Shown one piece after another: positions 54,242 to 64,000 of a stretch of 64,000 bases of DNA; position 1 is the first letter of the stretch; every line of letters starts with the position of its first letter. The translations under genes were made by a program, and so were the position numbers. The notes below the pieces were generated by a model, which did no database searches, was not told where the DNA came from, and saw nothing but the letters and a program-made list of their open reading frames with translations. The stretch lies in NCBI GenBank assembly GCA_001972305.1, contig BDDD01000175.1:347022-411021 (forward strand). Reading direction: 5' to 3'. The stretch is from Cephalotus follicularis (Eukaryota > Streptophyta > Magnoliopsida > Oxalidales > Cephalotaceae).

Positions 54242-55570
54242 TAATTATAAGTCCATAATTAGTCCAATAAGGCTAGGGATCATCTAATTAAACTTTCCAA
54301 TTGAACAAAGAAAGATATATGCAAGCACAAAGGGGCGGGTTCCATTGGGTTTCCATAACCCTAAGATACCGGCCCACACAAAATTGGATTAGGGCTGCAC
54401 ACCAAAACCCTAATCCAAAGCCATTTAACCCTAAACCTTAAAATGCCATACCCTAAGGCATTAAAAGGTAACCCCTTTTCTACCCTTAGGGTTCAGCTTG
54501 GGTGTCAAAACCTAGTCATAAACCCTAAGGCAAAAGCATCAACACAAAGAACATCACAAACATCACATATAAAACCCTAAACATGCATCTACCAAAACGT
54601 GCATCAAAACCCTAACCCTAAGGGTTTTGAGGGTTATCAAAACACATGCTAGGGTTTGAATAGGGGTGAGAAAACCCTAAATAAAAGGTGACTAGGGTTT
54701 GTCTAGGGTTAGAAACCGTAAGCCAAACCCTAAAATGACACCACCAAAAAATGGAGAAATTGAGGAGATATAAAGATAAGTTACCTAAGTCTTTAACTCC
54801 TTCCGTCAAGAGCTCACTCTACACTCTAAATCAAAGCTCCAATAAGCTACAAGAAGGCATGAAAATGTCAGCCAAAAGAGGTAGAAGGCATGGAGGCTTA
54901 AAGTGTTTACAAACCTAAGCTAAAAGTCATTATAGGTAAAGACATGTTTGTATCTCCACCTAACATGACCATGGAGGGTAAGAGTAGGTTGAGGGATGTT
55001 CTTCCTCTTAAAAAAACTGATGGTTTTTTTGTCTTCTACAAGGTTATGAAGAGAGACGAAAGAGATAAGTGGAGAGAGGAGAGAATGCCCACGGGTTTCA
55101 ATGCAAAAGGGTGTGCTTGACTAGAATTGTGTGTGTTCTGTGTTGAATGAGCATAACCTTTTTGACTCTAATCATTTTGTCACTTGAAACCCGGCCCCTC
55201 ACATGGCAATAAAGGTAGCCCATGCTTTTGTAAGATGAGGCCATACTTATCTATGACAATGACGTGCTTGGTGAAAGGATATGCCCATACCTAGTGTCAT
55301 AGTTGGAGTGTTTTTCACTTAACTTCCATGTGACAATTTGAATTCAAATGGTGGGCTCTCCTTGGCATATATGGGGTGGCTGAATTGAGACTTAAATGGA
55401 CCCTCAATTTCGACGCAAATGATGTAGGGCATATGAGCCCAATGCCGCCCCAAAGCTCCCTCTCCCAAGACGTAACTTGTTCGACAAAATATTATATTAT
55501 GGTGTTGCATAGACTTTTTGACACATGTCCAGTAAATAAAATATTCTAATCAAAATAACATCTCCTAGAT
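54242..55570 (-). other. COP-2 side, LTR leader-like, with CCCTAA-rich stretch
   Basis: No gene is recognised. Positions 54345-54730 carry about fifteen copies of AACCCTAA or its complement, irregularly spaced and in both orientations. The remainder (54830-55570) is unremarkable. It may be the inner part of the COP-2 LTR, but it does not match the COP-1 LTR here. Confidence 0.4.
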
Positions 55571-56757
55571 TCTATCCTTTCACTAAATGACATGTCACCC
55601 GACTTATCAACCTATTCCAAATTTAGGTGGGACCCTGAAGTCCGATTGGTTCCCGGTACGACGATAAGTTTCCCCGAACATCCCATATTCTGGTACGATA
55701 ATTCGAATAGTCCGAGACTATCAAAAATAGCCCCAGTATGATCCGATCATCCCCTGGATCCGTGGACCAAAGTTCCATGCCTATCAGTCATTAGCCAGTT
55801 AACCGGTGCTCCTACCATATCTCGATTTGTATATAGTGTATCGCTCGTCATGCTTGGCTCCTACCGCGGACTAGGGTTTGGATAAATGTCAACCCTAGGT
55901 ATTCCACGATAACTATAAATCACTGTGACTATCAACAGATCCTTATGGAAACCCTGTTTCCGGTCTGCCTATACCTGGCCAGGATTTTATGTCGACAACG
56001 GTCTTAAATATTATAAAGCCGTTCACCCTCATTGCTGGTGTGACGATGCTATGTTGCGCCAACTCGCTCATACACTAATATAGCTCCCCAAAGACCCAAA
56101 GACAACACTTTTGTCCGGTCGTGGTTAGTCCCGGGGAAGGTAGAAATCATAGTCAAGGAGTTACTACATTATGTATGCCAGCCGCTCAAGTCTAATGAAC
56201 ATCGCAGGTCAAGAATGACCTACTAGCCTCCCATGGCTATATACTACCGAGACAAATAAGAATCCTATTGGCATAGGTAATGACCATCCAAATAGGTTTC
56301 CTATGGTGGGCCAGTTCAGTGTAACATGCCTCTCTTCATGCACCCCGCATCAGCTTTAGGGTTATACCCAAGTGACAATGAGATTTTCCACCCTCCAACT
56401 AAACACCGGGAGCTAGCAATATACAGCAAGACTTAGTGGTTCATCGATTTCCCTAAGAAAGTGAACCTACGACTTGGAACGTTTAGTCAGAAGGGAGTAA
56501 GGATCTCATTCTCATAACCTCCCAGGCACGAGATCCTACCCTTCGTACGACAGGGCGCTATATGTGTATTCAGCCAATATGGAAATTAGACTGATTCATT
56601 TATATGCTTTGGGATGCATACATATAGCAAGGGTGCCATTTTTATGGATATGCACATAGAACATAAATGGAATTAAGATTGTATCAACTAGGAGTACTAC
56701 ACATAAATGTGTGCAATCAACCCTTTTGGCTTACAGGGACACCCTTAATCTAACAAT
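55571..56757 (-). repeat. COP-2 copia 3' LTR, U3 part
   Basis: The minus strand starts TGTTAGATTAAGGGTGTCCC at 56757, after the tract GTGGGAGAT. The sequence matches COP-1 (26061-27200) and COP-3 (58960-60110) over about 1.1 kb with many differences. Confidence 0.7.
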
Positions 56758-56859
56758 CTCCCACTTCGACCTTAAGCCACAAAGAACTATAGCCTAAGCC
56801 CATCGCATTTATGTCTCTCTTGAACTGTGGAGCTCATGGCTTAAGATCAGTTGGTTTGC

Positions 56860-58350
56860 TAATTTTTCTTCCGCTGTGACTCTCTCTAATATGACGTTTT
56901 CTCTATATATAATCTCTTAGATCAAATGATACCATTGTTTTATAAGTTTGGAGTAGTGGTGAGACCAAGGTTCCATGGCTTGTGCAAGAGCCCCATCATA
57001 AACATAATACACCATAACTAGACTAACAATGGTTGGAACTATTTTAAGTTCAATAATGAACTACCGCTTCAAAATAGCTAACCTTTTGGTATCATAGGTT
57101 GTAACGTATTATACTTCTGTGGCGAAGTTCAAAGTAGTCCCTTACTTTGAACTCCTCCTACTCACAGCATCTCCATTCAAAACATCCACCTATCTCGAAA
57201 TGGATTTGTGATCAACCCGATCACAATAGAAACTAACCCTTTTTGTCTTAATTCATTATCTTCTCCTTGTGTCAAGAAGGTATGCTGAGCCCTTCTTAGG
57301 TTTTAAGAATTTTTCTTGACAATTTCCTAGTGCTCTTCACTAGGAATTGGACTGAAATCTACTAGCCTTACCCAAGGCTTTATGTGATATCAGGCACAGT
57401 GCATGGCATGGAATACATGATGGAGCCTGCGCCCTAAGATTATAGCTTCCTATACATGTATATCCTTCCCTTAGACGTCTATAAAGACATCCTCTCGGAA
57501 AGGTAAATTCCTTGGCCAGCTGGCAGTAGGCCAATAAAGGAATTCTTAAGTACCATGCCATTTCAGCACCCAGTTGACGTACTGGCTTTGGGAAAGCCAA
57601 ACAACCTACTCGATCTAACCTTGTAGATCTTCGTTCCCAACACGTAGGAAGTCTCGCCCAAATCCTTTATGGAGAAGTTCTTGGTAAACTGTACTTCAAC
57701 ATACCCATATCATTCCCCAGGACTGGTATGTTGTCCATGTACAGAATCAAGAATCTGATATTGGGGTTATCCTATTACCGAGAGACATAAGGCACATCTA
57801 TGTTTTGATAAATCAAAAATAGATATTTCAGTTATGGGTTGCTTGCTCGAGGTCATGTATAGACCTGAGAAGCTTGCACACCCTGTACAGTTGCTCCTTG
57901 GACGTAAACCCCTCGGGTTTGAGACAAGTTAATGTCCTCCTCAAGATTACCATCTTGACATCCATTTGCCTAGACTCATAATAAACGGCAATTGCAAGCA
58001 ATATCCGAATGGACTAAAGCATTGGGATGGTTTGGAAGTTTTTGTATGATCGACCTCTTGTCATTTCCAATATACTTTCGTGACCAATCTCGCTTTATAG
58101 GTTTTCGCCATTCCATTTACGCTTATCTTCCCCTTAAAGATCTACTTGCACCCGATAGGATTTTATGCCTTCGGGTGGTTCTACCAAGTCCCACACTCGG
58201 TTGGTGTATATGGTGTCCATTTTGGATTTCATGACCTCTTGCTATACCCTGGAATTAGTGCCCTTCACTGATTCCTTGTAGCCATCAGACTTGACATCAT
58301 TGATGTCGGTAGGTTCATTAGTACCTTCATTTTGGTCAATACACAGACTG
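56860..58350 (-). pseudogene. COP-2 copia RT and RNase H, heavily decayed
   Basis: Minus-strand fragments in order: a region like the start of copia RT (WDLVEPPEGIKSY, about 58190), AIAVYYESRQMDVKMVIL (58000), GFTSKEQLYRVCKLLRSIHD (57880), FLILYMDNIP (57745; the usual YVDD site reads YMDN), KDLGETSYVLGTKIY (57640). The RNase H tail reads VYYVYDGALAQAMEPWSHHY (56990), followed by a YHLI block. Many stops and shifts separate them. Its 3' LTR follows at 56757. Confidence 0.78.
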
Positions 58351-58959
58351 GGGAATGGAATAAAAAGGGGTGTAGCGGAGTTCCTTAGACTTGAGCGGCT
58401 GGCATGTATAGACCTCCCCGGTCTGTGCATTGACCAACATTAAGGTCAGTGTAGACAAATATGTCTACCACCCTTTCTCCCACTTGGATAAGGGAGATTT
58501 GGTCACTATGCCAATCAAACATGGCACACATAATGGAAAGGACTCCTTATCCCGGATGACCATAAGTTCATCCTTAACCAAATGTGTTTATCTAGCCTCG
58601 CTAGAATGACCTTATCTGCAATGCTGAAGTGTGTGAAGGATTCACATCACTTATCTATCGTAGTCTTTTACTTTGGTTCCTTATTGAATTGTTAATGCTA
58701 TTATGATGGTTATGTTTAAGACTTAGATCCTTTTATACACGTGCCCCACTTTGCACTAACTAGAACAATGTTATGTATAAAAATATAAGAATTTACAAAA
58801 TTCGAGCTCCCAACTTTTCTTATACAATTACAAAACATAAACATGTTTGTTACAAAGTTCTTTATAAAGATCAAGTCTTCGTACATATCCTTTGCAAATT
58901 TACAATTCAAAATTGCCTATAGAAAAGTGTGGATCCCCGATTCATCACTTGGGTGCAAG
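58351..58959. other. Unassigned, no gene seen
   Basis: A few words (GAGCGGCTGGCATG near 58394) also occur in the COP-1 LTR at about 26627, so part may be old copia sequence. No coding motif is recognised on either strand. Confidence 0.35.
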
Positions 58960-60846
58960 TGCTAGGTTAGCGGTGTCCCTGTATGCCACGATATGGTTCG
59001 TTTGTATATAAACACTCTTAATTAATACAGTTCTGAATTTCTTTTATATTTCATGTGCATATTTGTTTATTGGCAAGGCTATGTGGCTCATCCCAACCAA
59101 CCAAAAGGAACAGACTAATTATACGTAATTAACTGTATGCCACGATAGCGCTCTATCACATCCAAAGGGGTGGATCTCGTGCCGAGAGGGTATGAGAATG
59201 AGATCCTTACTCCCTGTGACAAATGTTCCAAGTCATAGATTCACTTTCTTTGGGCCATTTATGAACCATGAAGACTTGTCAAGTTAAGTTTGCTCTTGGG
59301 TTTTTAGTGGAGGTTGGTTATCTCATAGCCAATTGGGTGTAACCCTAAAGCTAAATGTGAGGTGTATGCTAGAGAACGTGACACTGAACAGACCCACCAA
59401 TAGGAAACCTATTTGGATAGTCAATACCCAAATGTCAATAGGATTCCTATGGTCTAGGTAGTGTATAGTCTATGGTGACTAGTAGGTCTATAGCCTGTGT
59501 TGTCTCCTTTGACCTGACCGGCTGGCATGCATTGTGTGGTTACTGCTTGACTTTGATTTTTGCCTTCCCCAGCACTAGCCAGGTGCTGGAAAAAAGGTTG
59601 TGTTTGGGTCTTGTGGGAATTACATTGAGATATATGGGTGAGTGCACAATAGAGGATCGTCACACCCCAGCTGAGGGTGACTGGATCTATGTATCTATGT
59701 ACGCTATAGACTTAAAAGTCCTAATCAGGCATAGGTGGATTGGGAACAAGAGGTTCCCATGGGAGGTCTACCGATAGTCTCAGTGCGATCATAGATTCAT
59801 AGCTAGCACAACAATATTAGGGGTGACATTCATCCAAACCCTGGGCTGTGAACGGGGCCAAGTATGAGAAGGGAAACATTACACATATGCCGATGACTGG
59901 ATAAAGCGAATGGCTATTCAGACCATGATTGATAGACGTGATAATACACGGATCCGGGGGTGACTGGCGCTCACACCGGGGCTGCTCTAATAGTGGATGT
60001 ACTGTTAGACTGGTCATACCAGATGACAGGGTGCACTGGGAATTTATCATTATACCGGAGAATGACATGCTTTCAGGTCCTTCCTGACTTTGAACAGGTT
60101 GATATGTTGCGGGACACATATCATTTAGTTAAAGGACAACATCAGGGAAGATGTTACTTTGCTAGGGAGTATTTCATTTGATGGATTCAGGTCCATGCAA
60201 TGCCACGATGAAATATTCCATGCAAAGGCTTTTGAAAATAGAAGAGAATGTCTCATTCTTGTCTTAGGCGTTGACGCCATGGAGAGCATGCATCGACGCC
60301 ACGTCCAGTTGAGTTCCTGGGCATCAACGCTAATGGCTTGCATTGACGCTGTAAAAACCAGTAGCTTTACACGTCGATGCCAAAAGGAGGTACATGTCGA
60401 AGCCATAACTGGCTAGAGCCCCTAGGCATTAACGCTATGGAGAGCATGGAGTTGACGATTTAAAAACCAGTAGGTTTATGCGTTGACGCTATGGGTTTTA
60501 GGTGTTGATGTGAAGACAAATGAGACAAGGTGCCTGTCTCATCTTATCCATGGCATTGACGCCTAGATAATATGAGACGCATGGCGTTGACGCCTTGACA
60601 GGCTGATGCGTGCTACAGTAGGAGAGAGAAAGTCAACACTATATAAAGCTTGAGAGAAGCTTGCAAGACACACTTCAGAAATTCTTCTTTCTCTCTCTTC
60701 TCTGCGCCTCTCTTCTTCCTACTGCAATCATAAGCATCGACATCTATCACCTACGCATCGACGCCGATAACGCTAGTTTGTTTTTGCAACCATTTTCAAG
60801 CCTCCTTTCACCACTCAAAGGTCATTATAGGTGGAGATAACTTGCA
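58960..60846 (+). repeat. COP-3 copia LTR
   Basis: It starts TGCTAGGTTAGCGGTGTCCC, aligned with the COP-2 LTR start, and matches COP-1 to about 60110. After that come a CG box array (60267-60768) and a TATA box (60640). It is opposed in direction to COP-2. ATH-2 follows at 60847. Confidence 0.6.
60267..60768 (+). promoter_or_regulatory. GCGTTGACGCC box array with TATA box
   Basis: About fourteen boxes such as GGCGTTGACGCC, GCATCGACGCC, GCATCAACGCT, CACGTCGATGCC, GGCATTGACGCC and GCATCGACGCCG occur over 500 bp. TATATAAA lies at 60640-60647. Most boxes are upstream of it, two downstream. Same layout as in Athila and SIRE LTRs, with a related core. Confidence 0.65.
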
Positions 60847-62162
60847 TGTGTAGCATAAAAATGTGTTATTTTTAATGATCTATTTGTAATGATTTTATGC
60901 TTGGAATAGACTACTTTGGTTATGTTACATTGATTTTTAGATTTAAGTGCAAAAGGACCAAAGTGCAAGAATACTACCCAAAGTTGTGCAACTTAGAGCT
61001 TGAAAGTGTAAAGATTGAAGAATTGATAACTTCTGCAGAAACAGAGAGAAATGCGTCGATGTTTTTCATAGGGATAGACGTCTTTTCTGGGTTTGTATTA
61101 AACGCATCGATGTCTTTTGTTGGGGATCGATGTATTTTTTGGGATTGCAACTTATCTTCAAGAGCTATGAAAAAGACATCGACGTCTTTTCATCAAACAG
61201 ATCGACGTCTTTGTGCAAATTTGACCTGTAACTTTTGGATCAAAACGCATTGACGTCTTTCATCAAAAGGATCGATGTCCATTACGCGCATCTCAGCAAA
61301 ACGCAAATTTTGCAAAACGCGTCGATGTCCAACCAAAGGCGTCGATGTCTTCTTCTGCAACAGAAATAGAAAGTTAGATTTTTTGCCAGATTTTGTAACT
61401 ATGATTGATTTATTTCTGTTTTTGATCAATTTTGTAGTATAAAAACAATACATGGCCGGCCAAATAAGAGAGAGTGTAGAGGAGGCTTGTAGAAACCCTA
61501 TTTTTCTTCTTTGTCAATTTTAGTTTATTTTACAATGGTTAGTAGCTAAACTCTTCAAGGTTTAGGGGAAGAACAAAGCCTAGATTGTTATTGTTTCAGT
61601 TCCATCAATAAAGATCCTTGAATGTTTGATTTGTTCTTCAAATATTTCTACCTTCGCACACTTTGTCTCTCTGATTAAAATCCACAAACATCTTGTCGGT
61701 GAAGCTGAAAATTGATGAATAAATGGTGCTTAATTCAATCAACGGAGTCTACTCATACGATTTGTCACAACGAACACACTTCGTATAGACCTAGCATGTC
61801 TACTCATACGTCTTGCCGCAGTTGCCGTACTTCGTATAGACGTAGCATGTCTACTCATACATCTTGTCATCACCGTCGGACTCCGTATCGACCTAGTTGC
61901 CGCTGGTTATCAAGGTATGATCGTTCAATTTAAGGGAATTGTTCAATATAATCTACGGTGAGTTTCTATACCCTAAAACCGCTTCTTAATTATATATTTT
62001 CTTAGCTTTTATTCATTGGATTGATAGTTTATCTCAAATTTGGTATACTTGACCTAGGTTGAATATAGTATAACTAGTTATCGTTTCCCTCCGTTCGACC
62101 CGTTACTGCATGATCCGTGTACTTGCGGCTATAAATTTTAAAACATTCTTTTTACGTGAACA
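60847..62162 (+). repeat. ATH-2 5' LTR
   Basis: This is a 1316-bp LTR starting TGTGTAGCAT and ending GTGAACA. It carries the box array (61053-61353), TATAAAAA at 61438 and the in-frame tandem repeat (61747-61900). About 100 bp present in ATH-1 after the splice-donor-like word are missing. Confidence 0.88.
61053..61353 (+). promoter_or_regulatory. GTCGATG box array in ATH-2 LTR
   Basis: About ten boxes align with those of ATH-1 in order and spacing. Many ACG in ATH-1 read ATG here and the reverse, so cores vary at the CG while the frame of the box is kept. Confidence 0.7.
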
Positions 62163-62465
62163 AGTTTTTGGACTCATTGTCGGGGAAACGTTTTAAATTA
62201 GTTTACATTTATTCGACTGATTCGTAGTATTTATTTGTGTTTTATTTTTCTGTTTTTGTGTTTCCGTTTACTTTGTTAGCTTAGTTTAATTAGGGAATTG
62301 CATAAGCTTTAAAAACAAATTCTAATAATTTTTGGCATAAGCTTTAAACAAACCCTAATTTTGCTAAGTTAGTTTTCTGCATAAGGTTTTAATGATTTAG
62401 TTTAATTTAGGCGTTTAAAAAAAAAACGTTTTTACCATTAGTTTAGAATTCCATTAAATTAGTTT

Positions 62466-62963
62466 ATGACTGAGTGGGTACGTGGCATAAACAATCGACT
62501 TGAGCGAAATAATCAACAGCCACAAATGGCGGACGAACGCCCACTCCAAACTTTGCACGATAGATTCTATCCCGCGAGGACAGAGCAATCATCCAGCATC
62601 CTGTTGCCCGCTCCTCAAGGGAACAATTTCGAGTTGAAATCACAGTTCATTAGCATGCTCCCACACTTTCATGGTTTACCCAATGAGGATGCATATCTCT
62701 TTCTTCTCGAGTTCGAGGAAGTATGCGCCCTCATGAAACTTCAACAACTCTCGGATGACGCAATTAAATTGCGTTTCATAAATTTTTCTCTGAAAGATGG
62801 AGCTAAAAAGTGGCTCTACAGTCTCCCTAATGGTTCTATTTCTACACGGGACCATTTCACCATCTCGTTCCTAAAGAAATTCTTTCCACTTCATAAAACC
62901 AATAAACTTAGGAACGACATTCTCCAGTTTCGTCAAAAACCCAATGAATCATTTTCTACCTGA
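62466..62963 (+). pseudogene. ATH-2 gag core
   Basis: ATG 62466 (MTEWVRGINNRLER) opens a frame of 165 codons with the Athila Gag core: FELKSQFISMLPHFHGLPNE, EEVCALMKLQQLSDDAIKL, FSLKDGAKKWLYSLPNGSI and FLKKFFPLHKTNKLRNDI. It ends after NESFST at a deletion that removes the zinc knuckle region kept in ATH-1. ATH-1 lacks exactly this core. Gag would package element RNA. Confidence 0.87.
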
Positions 62964-64000
62964 AAATGTGTATGCTATGAACCAATACAACCCGTATAGC
63001 AACACTTACAATCCGGGTTGGCGAAATCATCCAAACTTCTCATGGAGTCAAGGGCAAAACATGCGAGGACAATCAAGCTTTTCGGGGCAGCCTTCTAGCG
63101 TTGGTGCCCCACCTTCACACTTTGTGGGACAACCTACGAGCTTCCCTAGCCAGTCTGCACCATAGCAGACATTTCCAAGGTTCTCCCAAAATTTGAACAC
63201 AGTCGACCATCCTTCTCACCACAAAATCAATTCTTAAGTCAACAGACATCAAGTTTGCCCAACCAAAGGGATGATACATCTAGGATTTCGTCGCTAGAAA
63301 AGAGCATGGAACTTCTAATGAGCACCATGATGACTAGTCAGCATAACATGGAAAAACAAATTTCACAACTAGAATCCGCTCTGCACGAAAGAGAAAAAGG
63401 AAAAATGCCCTCACAACCTGACCTGAATCCTAGGACTACCTTAACCATTCCGCTCAAATCCAACAACCTGTAAATCCGCAAAATTCAGCTTCCTCCTCTG
63501 GTCCATCAAAAGAAGTTTTTGCCCTAAGGAGTGGAAATGAATACCATCCAGTGGATCAAATGGAAAACGTGAAAGAGCAAATGGAGGAATCCTTGGCGCA
63601 AGAAAATTTACAAGAACCATTGGGTGACCCATCGGTGCAACCAATACAATTGAATGTGCACGACGAATTGAGGAAGGAGAAATAGGACGAGAAGAAGAAA
63701 CAACCGGTCGAGGCGCCAAAGCATTCATTTGACCCACCAGCTCCCTTTCCAAAAAGATTGCAAAGCAAGAAAGCCCCAGCAATGGAGAAGATCATCGAAA
63801 CATTTAAGCAAGTCCAAATCAATATTCCATTGCTTGAAGCCATTGAGCAGATGCCCTCTTACGAAAAAGTCCTTAAAGACTTATGCACTAAAAAGAGGAT
63901 CCTTCAGACTCCGAAAAAAGCTTTCCTGGCAGCCAACATTAGTGCACTGTTTTTGCAACACACGATGCGAAAGTATAAAGATCCTGGCTGCCCGACAATA
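62964..64000 (+). pseudogene. ATH-2 gag tail and protease leader, cut by window end
   Basis: After the deletion the frame reads ENVYAMNQYNPYSNTYNPG and a P/S/Q-rich tail. TAG at 63163-63165 stands where ATH-1 has CAG. The next frame starts at 63255 (MPNQRDDTSRISSLEKSME) and shifts near 63440. It then shows the PFPKRLQ block (63745), with TAG near 63684, and ends at KYKDPGCPTI just before the protease core. Confidence 0.85.

Larger units (their letters stand above)
60847..64000 (+). mobile_element. ATH-2, second Athila element, cut by window end
   Basis: LTR 60847-62162, leader, gag from 62466 and the start of the protease region up to the window end. It matches ATH-1 throughout. The primer site at 62169-62186 has four changes (TGGACTCATTGTCGGGGA), so it may no longer prime. 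Stops and a frameshift in gag-pol mark it as decayed. Confidence 0.9.

Noticed and set aside
54345..54730. Interstitial telomere
   Set aside because: The AACCCTAA words are spaced irregularly, in both orientations, and never form a run of perfect seven-base telomere units.

Overview
This window is from a repeat-rich flowering-plant nuclear genome, probably a pericentromeric or otherwise gene-poor block. I found no host gene I can support. Almost all of it consists of LTR retrotransposons of lineages known only from plants, plus one CACTA DNA transposon remnant. The species cannot be told from this sequence. Working names: ATH (Athila, Ty3), TEK (Tekay-like chromovirus, Ty3), GAG-1 (Tekay-like, gag only), SIRE (Sirevirus/Maximus type, Ty1-copia, with an envelope-like ORF), COP (other Ty1-copia), LTR-F (unassigned LTR).

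Layout. Positions 1-23338 are one nest. SIRE-1 (minus strand, 18355-23338) is the oldest host. GAG-1 (minus) interrupts its envelope-like ORF. The 5' LTR of GAG-1 is itself split by two insertions: ATH-1 (3251-9405, perfect 5-bp duplication ATATG) and TEK-A (10343-17880, near-perfect duplication). Joining 2231-3250, 9411-10342 and 17886-18354 gives one LTR of about 2.4 kb. By eye the LTR divergences fit this order: several percent for GAG-1, about 4% for ATH-1, about 0.4% for TEK-A. Positions 23339-26060 hold a Tekay remnant (TEK-E). A copia LTR and leader follow (COP-1, 26061-28849). TEK-D (28855-37283, minus) is inserted in that leader with a perfect TTTAA duplication. Then come an unassigned LTR (LTR-F, 38147 to about 39937), the 3' end of a second Sirevirus (SIRE-2, 39938-43468) with an intact envelope-like ORF, the decayed TEK-B (43469-52600), a CACTA 3' end (to 54241), opposed copia fragments COP-2 and COP-3 (54242-60846), and a second Athila, ATH-2 (60847 to the window end).

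No element is autonomous as it stands. Losses include the RT core in ATH-1, RNase H in TEK-A, pol in SIRE-1 and GAG-1, and the first integrase aspartate in TEK-D. Two of these losses (ATH-1 RT, TEK-A RNase H) keep the reading frame. Most nonsense codons fit C-to-T or G-to-A change at CAG, CGA and TGG codons. Three of them are proven by comparing the two Athila copies with each other.

Most striking signal: dense arrays of short, near-palindromic boxes with a central CG, of the form GTCGACG plus family-specific flanks. They sit in the LTRs of unrelated families, usually just upstream of a TATA box. In both SIRE elements the same family-specific boxes recur just upstream of the envelope-like ORF. 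Such boxes are known from Sireviruses. Similar arrays in neighbouring Athila and Tekay (Ty3) LTRs, with the same core, are the observation I would pursue first.
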